The notes beneath the pieces are model-generated. The model was given only the letters and a program-made list of their open reading frames with translations, had not been told where the DNA came from and did no database searches. From JAHFLV01 sp964367845 (GTDB taxonomy: Bacteria > Patescibacteriota > Minisyncoccia > Phycocordibacterales > DATGWK01), in the NCBI GenBank assembly GCA_964367845.1, contig CAYIYW010000022.1, positions 1-10,543 of the forward strand: a DNA stretch of 10,543 nt, given 5' to 3'. The position numbers and the translations under genes were made by a program. This document shows, piece after piece, positions 5,724 through 10,543 of the stretch; position 1 is the first letter of the stretch, and each line of letters opens with the position of its first letter.

Positions 5724-6623
5724 ATGGCAAATAGGCACCTTTCCAGAGCAATAGTCGTTCAGTCATTGTTTGAGACTGATTTCAATAACAAAAGCGGGGA
5801 AGAAGCGCTTGAGATTCTTCGTCGCAATGCGGAGGAATTTGCTCCCGGTATGGGGGATTTTTTATTCACTGAGAATCTGCTCAAGCAGGTTCTTAAAAAG
5901 ACACCCGACCTTGATAAAATTATTGCCAAAGCCGCGCCCGATTGGCCGATTGAAAAAATCTCAGTCATTGACCGAAACATTTTGAGAGTTGGCCTCTACG
6001 AACTGATTTTTGCCGACCGCAAAGAGGTTCCGCCCAAGGTGGCGATAAACGAAGCGATTGAACTGGCTAAAACCTATGGCGGCGAGACAAGCAGTAAATT
6101 CGTGAACGGCGTTTTGGGCGCGGTCTATAAAGAAATGGGCGAGCCGGGCAAAGACGAAATCTCAAAAAGAAAAAAACCCAAAGATATTCCGGATTCGGAG
6201 GCCCCGCTTGAAAAACTCGGCGGCGCGGTCGTTTACGCCCGTCACGGCGGCGATATTTATCTGGCTCTTGTCCACGATGTTTTCGGCCATTGGACGCTTA
6301 CCAAAGGCCGACTTGAGCCGAACGAAGACGAAAAAGCCGGCACGATTCGCGAGGCGCGGGAGGAAATCGGTTTGGACGTGGAAATAAAAGAGAAACTCGG
6401 CCAGAACGAATATATCGCTTATCATCCGGAAGACGGCAAGAAACGAAAACGAGTCATCTACTTTCTGGCTGAAGCGCCCTTCAAGGACCTCAAACTTGAA
6501 GAAGGCAACGGCGGTCTTGACGATGTAAAATGGTTCAAACTTGCCGACATTCTCAATTTGAATTTTTATAATGACATTTTGCCGACGGTTACAAAGGCGA
6601 TAAATATTTTACTTAAAAAATAA
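5724..6623 (+). CDS. nusB: NusB antitermination factor fused to a MutT-type Nudix hydrolase domain
   Basis: The 299-residue protein joins two domains in one uninterrupted frame. Residues 1 to about 138 are NusB: the N-terminal SRAIVVQSLFETDF, the central ISVIDRNILRVGLYEL (79-94), and the PPKVAINEAIELAKTYGG to KFVNGVLGAVYKEM stretch that is the family hallmark. NusB with NusE (S10) binds boxA RNA and supports antitermination and maturation of rRNA transcripts. A charged linker (about 140-162, Lys/Glu/Pro-rich) leads to a Nudix domain (about 163-299) with a perfect box G-x5-E-x7-REUxEExGU: G195, E201, R209, E210, E213, E214, G216, L217. HWTLTKGRLEPNE resembles the diadenosine-polyphosphate/MutT subgroup, but the substrate cannot be named. 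NusB alone is usually 130-170 residues, so the second half is an addition. The gene lies between rpmF and rnc; rnc starts 1 nt after its stop, indicating translational coupling. No clear Shine-Dalgarno precedes the ATG. Confidence 0.93.
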   Translation: MANRHLSRAIVVQSLFETDFNNKSGEEALEILRRNAEEFAPGMGDFLFTENLLKQVLKKTPDLDKIIAKAAPDWPIEKISVIDRNILRVGLYELIFADRKEVPPKVAINEAIELAKTYGGETSSKFVNGVLGAVYKEMGEPGKDEISKRKKPKDIPDSEAPLEKLGGAVVYARHGGDIYLALVHDVFGHWTLTKGRLEPNEDEKAGTIREAREEIGLDVEIKEKLGQNEYIAYHPEDGKKRKRVIYFLAEAPFKDLKLEEGNGGLDDVKWFKLADILNLNFYNDILPTVTKAINILLKK

Positions 6624-6624
6624 T

Positions 6625-7314
6625 ATGAATTTCAGCGAATTTGAGAAAAATGCGGGCATAAATTTTGCGGACAAAAAACTGCTCCGTCAGGCCTTTGTTC
6701 ATCGTTCCTATATAAATGAAAACAAAGACGCCGGTTTTGAGCACAACGAACGCTTGGAATTTTTGGGCGACGCCGTTTTGGAACTGGTCATTACGGATTA
6801 TCTTTACAAAAAATATCCGGACAAGACCGAAGGCGACATGACTTTGTATCGGTCGGCGCTCGTAAACGCGACCACTTGCGCGGCGGTGGCGACCAAACTC
6901 GGCGTCAACGATTTCCTGATTCTCTCAAAAGGCGAGTCCAAAGATGTCGGTCGGGCTCGTCAATACATTTTAGCCAACACTCTTGAAGCGATTATCGGCG
7001 CGCTTTATCTGGACCAAGGATACGATGTCGCCAAGGACTTCATCGGCAGGCATATTTCACCGCTTATCGGCAAGGTTCTGGCCGAGGGTTCATGGATGGA
7101 TTCAAAAAGCCGTTTTCAGGAGCGCGCGCAGGATATTGAAGGAAGCACGCCCTCATACAAAACAATAAAAGAAACCGGTCCCGACCATGATAAACGCTTT
7201 ACGGTCGGCGTTTTTATCGGCGCCAAAATGGTGGCAAGCGGGGAAGGCGAGTCAAAGCAAGATGCCGAGCAGGAGGCGGCGCGAAAAGCGCTGGAGGTGA
7301 AGAGTTGGGAATGA
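6625..7314 (+). CDS. rnc: Ribonuclease III
   Basis: RNase III cuts double-stranded RNA and processes the rRNA precursor and structured mRNAs. The 229-residue protein has the endonuclease domain at about 1-150 with the signature HNERLEFLGDAVLEL (40-54), catalytic E45 and D49, and E121 in ANTLEAIIGALYLD. The position that is Asp in E. coli (D114) is Asn here (N118); the essential Glu three residues later is kept. A double-stranded-RNA-binding domain occupies about 159-227 (SRFQERAQ, TPSYKTIKETGPDHDKRF, SKQDAEQEAARKAL). Length is normal for the family. The ATG lies 1 nt after the nusB stop, so it is probably translated by coupling. Together with rpmF and NusB it forms an rRNA/ribosome production operon. 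The stop codon is TGA. Confidence 0.96.
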   Translation: MNFSEFEKNAGINFADKKLLRQAFVHRSYINENKDAGFEHNERLEFLGDAVLELVITDYLYKKYPDKTEGDMTLYRSALVNATTCAAVATKLGVNDFLILSKGESKDVGRARQYILANTLEAIIGALYLDQGYDVAKDFIGRHISPLIGKVLAEGSWMDSKSRFQERAQDIEGSTPSYKTIKETGPDHDKRFTVGVFIGAKMVASGEGESKQDAEQEAARKALEVKSWE

Positions 7315-7341
7315 AAATTAAACAAAAATTGATTACAGTTC

Positions 7342-7350
7342 TGATATGGT
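7342..7350 (+). promoter_or_regulatory. Candidate extended -10 promoter of the NYN gene
   Basis: TGATATGGT fits an extended -10 (TGn followed by TATGGT, 4 of 6), ending 9 nt before the GTG start. Extended -10 promoters need no good -35, and none is seen. A transcript start near 7357 would leave a leader of 3 nt or none. Weak evidence. Confidence 0.3.
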
Positions 7351-7359
7351 CCCTATACA

Positions 7360-7914
7360 GTGGAAAGAAGGGCCGTTTATGTGTTTATTGATGCGTCAAA
7401 TCTTTGGGAAGTCCAGAAGGCCAAAGGCAGATTTTTTGATTACGAAAAACTAAAGAATTTCCTCAAGGCCAAATTCTCGGGTTCATCAATAGAAATTTTT
7501 TATTACACGGCTTATCCAGCAGAAGGCACAAGAGATTATAATCTAGACGGAAAACATCGTTTCTTTACATATCTTAAAAAAGGCCTAGGTTTTATTGTTC
7601 GTAAAAAAGCGTTAAAGCGAATTAGCGTAATGACAAAAAAGGGTGAAATTGTCCAAGAAAAAGGAAATATGGATGTGGAAATAACGATTGATGCAACACG
7701 CAACCTAGAAAAATACGACGTGGCAGTATTTTTTAGCGGTGATTCTGATTTTTTAGCACTAGTAAATTATTTGAAACAAAATAGAAGAAAAGTTTATGTC
7801 TTTTCTTCTAAAAAGAACATTTCGGAAGAATTGCGAACTGGAAGTGACGGATATTTGGATGTCCTAAAAATCAGGGATGATATTTGGGGCAGAACCATGA
7901 AATCTAGGAGATAG
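7360..7914 (+). CDS. NYN-domain (LabA/DUF88-like) predicted ribonuclease
   Basis: NYN domains are PIN-like metal-dependent nucleases, usually acting on RNA. The 184-residue protein is a single NYN domain: VYVFIDASNLW at 6-16 (D11, N14), a long helical/linker region with YYTAYPAEGTRDYN (48-61), KGNMDVEITIDA at 101-112 (D105, D111), and FFSGDSDF at 124-131 (D128, D130), then a beta strand KVYVFSS. All expected acidic residues are present. The GTG start is chosen because a TGA lies in frame at 7342 and homologues begin a few residues before the first strand; a GTG at 7381 would cut the strand. The gene is visibly more AT-rich than rnc and smc (many Lys-AAA, TTT, ATT, and AGA/CTA codons), consistent with separate origin. 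It sits between rnc and smc, which are neighbours in many bacteria. The specific RNA target is unknown. Confidence 0.88.
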   Translation: MERRAVYVFIDASNLWEVQKAKGRFFDYEKLKNFLKAKFSGSSIEIFYYTAYPAEGTRDYNLDGKHRFFTYLKKGLGFIVRKKALKRISVMTKKGEIVQEKGNMDVEITIDATRNLEKYDVAVFFSGDSDFLALVNYLKQNRRKVYVFSSKKNISEELRTGSDGYLDVLKIRDDIWGRTMKSRR

Positions 7915-7936
7915 AAAAGAAAGTTACATAAAACAC

Positions 7937-7962
7937 AACTGCCCTCCTTGCGGAAGGCAGTT
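7937..7962 (+). terminator. Hairpin after the NYN gene, possible terminator or 3' end
   Basis: AACTGCC (7937-7943) pairs with GGCAGTT (7956-7962); after a C-A mismatch, TCC/GGA extends it with a TTGC loop. It lies 23 nt after the NYN stop. No T run follows, so a classical intrinsic terminator is doubtful; it could be an RNA-stabilising hairpin. Confidence 0.35.
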
Positions 7963-7983
7963 CTCGGATGTAATACCCTAACA

Positions 7984-7997
7984 GTTCATTACTGAAC
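7984..7997. repeat. Small inverted repeat in the NYN-smc spacer
   Basis: GTTCA-TTAC-TGAAC is a perfect 5-bp dyad. It lies 16 bp before a -10-like TATACT (8014-8019) and about 100 bp upstream of smc. It could be an operator, but a 5-bp dyad may also arise by chance. Confidence 0.25.
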
Positions 7998-8077
7998 CGA
8001 AAGACCCATTTAGTATACTTATTATTTAGAAAAAAACAAGCGGAAATCATATATAGAAAATTATTCCAGAAAAGGTC

Positions 8078-8106
8078 AAGACATCCTGCCTTTTTTGGGT
8101 TAAAAT
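8078..8106 (+). promoter_or_regulatory. smc promoter, predicted leaderless
   Basis: AAGACA (8078-8083, 4 of 6) and TAAAAT (8101-8106, 5 of 6) are separated by 17 nt, and the ATG follows the -10 box by exactly 6 nt. Transcription would begin at the ATG itself. The geometry repeats that of thrS and dnaE. Confidence 0.55.
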
Positions 8107-8112
8107 TTACCC

Positions 8113-10473
8113 ATGTATCTAAAAAATCTGGAACTTTCGGGTTTCAAATCATTCGCAAAAAAAACCGACCTTTCGTTTAATACACCAATCACATCCATTG
8201 TCGGTCCGAACGGTTCGGGCAAATCAAACATTGCCGAAGCGTTCAGTTTCGTTTTGGGCGAGCAATCGTTCAAATCCATGCGCGGCAAAAAAGGCGAAGA
8301 CCTTATCTGGAACGGCAGTAATGAAGCCGGCCGGGCGAATCGGGCGTCGGTCAAAATCGTTTTTGACAATAGCCGGCGTTTTTTGAATCTTGATTTTGAC
8401 GAAGTCAGCGTTGAGAGAACGGTTTTTCGCGACGGCGTTAACGAGTATTCCATAAATGGCAGTCGGGTTCGGCTCAAGGATGTTTTGGAACTTTTGGCTT
8501 CGGCTCACATCGGCGCTTCCGGACACCACATTATTTCTCAAGGCGAAGCCGACCGGATTTTGAATTCAAACGCTAAAGAGCGCAAAGCGATGGTTGAAGA
8601 CGCCCTCGGCCTCAAAATTTATCAATACAAAATGGAAGAAAGCGAACGGCGACTTGATAAGACCGAGGAGAATATCAAGTCGGTTGAATCGCTTCGCCGA
8701 GAGGTCTTGCCGCACCTCAAATTTTTAAAAAAACAAGTTGAGAAAATTGAAAAGGCGTTGGAAATGAGAAGTCAGCTTGCCTCGCGCTACAAAGAATACC
8801 TAAAACGGGAAAACATTTATCTTACCGACCGTAAAGCAAAAATTGCCGCCGAAAAAACGCCGGTTGAAAAACGTCTAAACGAACTTGAACACGATTTGAA
8901 AGACGCCAAATCAATTCTTGAACGCTCAAAGTCGCATGACCAAAAAAGCAGTCGCATCCTTTTGCTTGAAGAAAAAATCAGAAAAATTCGCGAAGAAAAA
9001 GACGGCCTTGTCCGTGAAATCGGCCGGATTGAGGGTCAGACGGCATCCGAGGAGCGAATCCAGAAAAAAGAGCGCGAATTGTCAAAAACCTTTGAACAAA
9101 ACGTGCCGATTGTTGAGATTGAGAATCTGGCGGCGGAACTGGACGCACGGCTAAACCAAGCCGAAACCGAAACCGAACCAATCGGTCTAAAGAAAATTTT
9201 TGACGGAATCCGGGGGCTCATTTCCGGTTTTATCGCGAAACACAAACAAAAAACCAATGCTCAAAATATTTTGGATTCCGAAAAAGTTCTCGGCGGACTC
9301 AAAGGCAAGAAAATTGAGCTGGACAAAAAACTTTCCGACATTCGGAGCGAGGAAGAAAATCATTCAAAAGAATATTCGGCTTTGAGGAGCGAAATTGACG
9401 AAGAAAAAGACACCAATCGCGCCGCCGAAAAAAAGGTCTTTGAAGTCATGACGGCTCAAAACGAAGTTATCGCCCAAAGAAGTGCGATACGGACACGGGA
9501 GGAGGCCATGAAAGCCGAAGAAGATGATTACAAACGTGAGCTCGGCGAAGCGGCGGCGATTGTCGGACGGGAAGTTCTGGATTTTGAAAATTTTGATTTA
9601 GGGGAAGAGGCAGAGGGAACGGGGCGGGTGGGAGAAAATTTCAATGAGAACGGGAGTGAGCGCGAAAAAAACAGCCGCGGGCAACGCGAACAAATTGCCA
9701 CCGAAGACCGCTATGTCCAGCATGACCGCCGCCGCGAGCTGGAAAAGATAAAAATTCGGCTTGAAGAAAGCGGCATCGGCGCGTCGGACGATGTAATGAA
9801 AGAATTTCGGGAGGTTTCGGAACGCGACGCCTTTCTGGTTGGAGAGTTGGCTGACCTGGAAAAATCAGCCGAGTCGCTCCGAACGCTCATTGATGAACTT
9901 AGCCAGAAAATCAGCGTGGAATTTTCAACCGGCCTTGAAAAAATCAATAAACAGTTTGAAGAATTTTTCTCATTGATGTTCGGGGGCGGGCAAGCCAAAC
10001 TTGTTCTTGTAAAAGAAAAGAAACGCCGGCCGATTGGCATAGATTCGGATTCGGATTCGGATTTGGAAGCAACCGTCGGCATTATCGGCGCTTCCTTGGA
10101 AGGTGAGGAAATTGAAGCCGAAGAAGGGATTGATATTTCCGTAAATTTGCCGAGAAAAAAAGTCAAAGGTTTGATGATGCTTTCGGGCGGGGAAAGAGCC
10201 CTGACTTCAATTGCGCTCATTTTTGCCATGTCGCAGGTTAAACCGCCGCCATTTATAATTCTTGACGAAACCGATGCGGCCTTGGATGAATCCAACTCAA
10301 AAAAATACGGCGACATGATTGAAAACCTGGCCAAATATTCGCAACTTATTCTCATCACTCACAACCGCGAAACCATGTCCCGAGCCGGTGTTCTTTATGG
10401 CGTTACCATGCTTTCCGGCGTTTCAAAGCTTCTCTCCATCCAGTTTGATGAGGCGGTTGAGGCGGGGAAGTAG
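8113..10473 (+). CDS. smc: SMC chromosome-condensation ATPase, short form without a recognisable hinge
   Basis: SMC proteins are ATP-driven DNA loop-forming machines that compact and help segregate the chromosome, usually with ScpA and ScpB. The N-terminal head is unmistakable: MYLKNLELSGFKSFAKK, Walker A GPNGSGKS at 31-38, Q-loop GEQ at 49-51, and an ISQGEADRILNS-type segment. The C-terminal head has the signature LSGGERALTS from 690, Walker B FIILDETDAALDE with D718 and E719, and ITHNRETM. Between them are charged coiled-coil stretches (about 165-345, 385-495, 540-615). At 786 residues it is some 400 shorter than usual bacterial SMC, and the globular hinge with its conserved glycines is not visible. 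Near the expected apex there is only a short hydrophobic segment (about 357-375, GLKKIFDGIRGLISGF). Residues about 497-540 look disordered. A Ser-Asp repeat lies at 644-650. It could alternatively be called an SMC-like/RecN/Rad50-type ATPase, but both head motifs are closest to SMC. Confidence 0.88.
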   Translation: MYLKNLELSGFKSFAKKTDLSFNTPITSIVGPNGSGKSNIAEAFSFVLGEQSFKSMRGKKGEDLIWNGSNEAGRANRASVKIVFDNSRRFLNLDFDEVSVERTVFRDGVNEYSINGSRVRLKDVLELLASAHIGASGHHIISQGEADRILNSNAKERKAMVEDALGLKIYQYKMEESERRLDKTEENIKSVESLRREVLPHLKFLKKQVEKIEKALEMRSQLASRYKEYLKRENIYLTDRKAKIAAEKTPVEKRLNELEHDLKDAKSILERSKSHDQKSSRILLLEEKIRKIREEKDGLVREIGRIEGQTASEERIQKKERELSKTFEQNVPIVEIENLAAELDARLNQAETETEPIGLKKIFDGIRGLISGFIAKHKQKTNAQNILDSEKVLGGLKGKKIELDKKLSDIRSEEENHSKEYSALRSEIDEEKDTNRAAEKKVFEVMTAQNEVIAQRSAIRTREEAMKAEEDDYKRELGEAAAIVGREVLDFENFDLGEEAEGTGRVGENFNENGSEREKNSRGQREQIATEDRYVQHDRRRELEKIKIRLEESGIGASDDVMKEFREVSERDAFLVGELADLEKSAESLRTLIDELSQKISVEFSTGLEKINKQFEEFFSLMFGGGQAKLVLVKEKKRRPIGIDSDSDSDLEATVGIIGASLEGEEIEAEEGIDISVNLPRKKVKGLMMLSGGERALTSIALIFAMSQVKPPPFIILDETDAALDESNSKKYGDMIENLAKYSQLILITHNRETMSRAGVLYGVTMLSGVSKLLSIQFDEAVEAGK
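9163..9177 (+). repeat. Short hexamer repeat in smc (Glu-Thr)
   Basis: Within GCCGAAACCGAAACCGAACC a CCGAAA-type unit is repeated, encoding ETETE just before the putative SMC apex. It looks like a small replication-slippage tract, in frame because the unit is 6 nt. Confidence 0.4.
10042..10062 (+). repeat. GATTCG hexamer microsatellite in smc (Asp-Ser)
   Basis: Three perfect GATTCG units plus a final GAT encode DSDSDSD (residues 644-650) in an acidic insertion of the C-terminal head, upstream of the signature motif. Unit gain or loss would keep the frame. Confidence 0.75.
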
Positions 10474-10522
10474 GATTTTCTGTATCAAGTCTTTCAAATT
10501 GTTTTTTTATGGTCTTATTAAG

Positions 10523-10543
10523 CTCTATATTAGAGGTTTTTTT
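10523..10543 (+). terminator. Possible smc terminator at the window edge
   Basis: CTCTA (10523-10527) pairs with TAGAG (10531-10535) around a TAT loop, then GG-less than one turn later a run of seven T reaches the window edge. It lies 50 nt after the smc stop. The stem is short and AT-rich, so the call is tentative. Confidence 0.35.

Noticed and set aside
10403..10543. Minus-strand ORF entering from the right edge and ending inside smc
   Set aside because: It stays open for about 47 codons, but two-thirds of them are antisense to the conserved SMC C-terminus, so it is more likely chance. The sequence beyond the edge is needed to decide.
10508..10543. Plus-strand start MVLLSSILEVF at the right edge
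   Set aside because: Only 12 codons are visible, no Shine-Dalgarno or convincing promoter is seen, and the same bases form the possible smc terminator.
1..10543. tRNA, rRNA, CRISPR array, insertion sequence
   Set aside because: No cloverleaf, rRNA motifs, regularly spaced short repeats with unique spacers, or transposase were seen on either strand.

Overview
The window looks like a chromosomal segment of a small-genome bacterium, most likely a Candidate Phyla Radiation (Patescibacteria) lineage of Parcubacteria type. This is inference from several traits: a threonyl-tRNA synthetase that starts directly at its editing domain, a DnaE that stops after its OB fold, an SMC of 786 residues with no recognisable hinge, a zinc-finger L32 beginning MVVRMR, very short spacers, and -10 boxes placed so that several genes would be read as leaderless mRNAs. 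TGA is used as a stop (rnc), so the TGA-to-glycine code of Gracilibacteria/Absconditabacteria does not apply. Almost all genes are core information-processing genes.

Layout. Minus strand, right to left: dnaE (482-3697), then a terminator, then the first 133 codons of thrS (1-401, cut by the window edge). Divergent from dnaE, with only 22 bp between the start codons, is rnhB (3720-4430, plus strand). Next comes a self-contained unit with its own consensus-like promoter, leader hairpin, strong Shine-Dalgarno, a divergent Nudix-like ORF (4558-5148) and a terminator hairpin. It looks like an accessory insertion. The 250 bp after it hold an unexplained set of 46-bp-spaced direct and inverted repeats that fold into a 35-bp-arm hairpin.

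The second half is a plus-strand RNA and chromosome cluster: rpmF (L32), a nusB fused in frame to a MutT-type Nudix domain, rnc (RNase III), an AT-richer NYN-domain nuclease gene, and smc. rnc-smc is a classic bacterial neighbourhood (B. subtilis rncS-smc-ftsY), so the NYN gene appears to have been placed inside it.

Functionally the genes cover replication (DnaE), removal of RNA from DNA (RNase HII), tRNA charging (ThrRS), ribosome structure (L32), rRNA antitermination and processing (NusB, RNase III) and chromosome compaction (SMC). The points most worth a second look are the NusB-Nudix fusion, the hinge-less SMC, the TGS-less ThrRS, the repeat/hairpin element upstream of rpmF, and the recurring promoter geometry that predicts leaderless transcripts. 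No tRNA, rRNA, CRISPR array or insertion sequence was seen.
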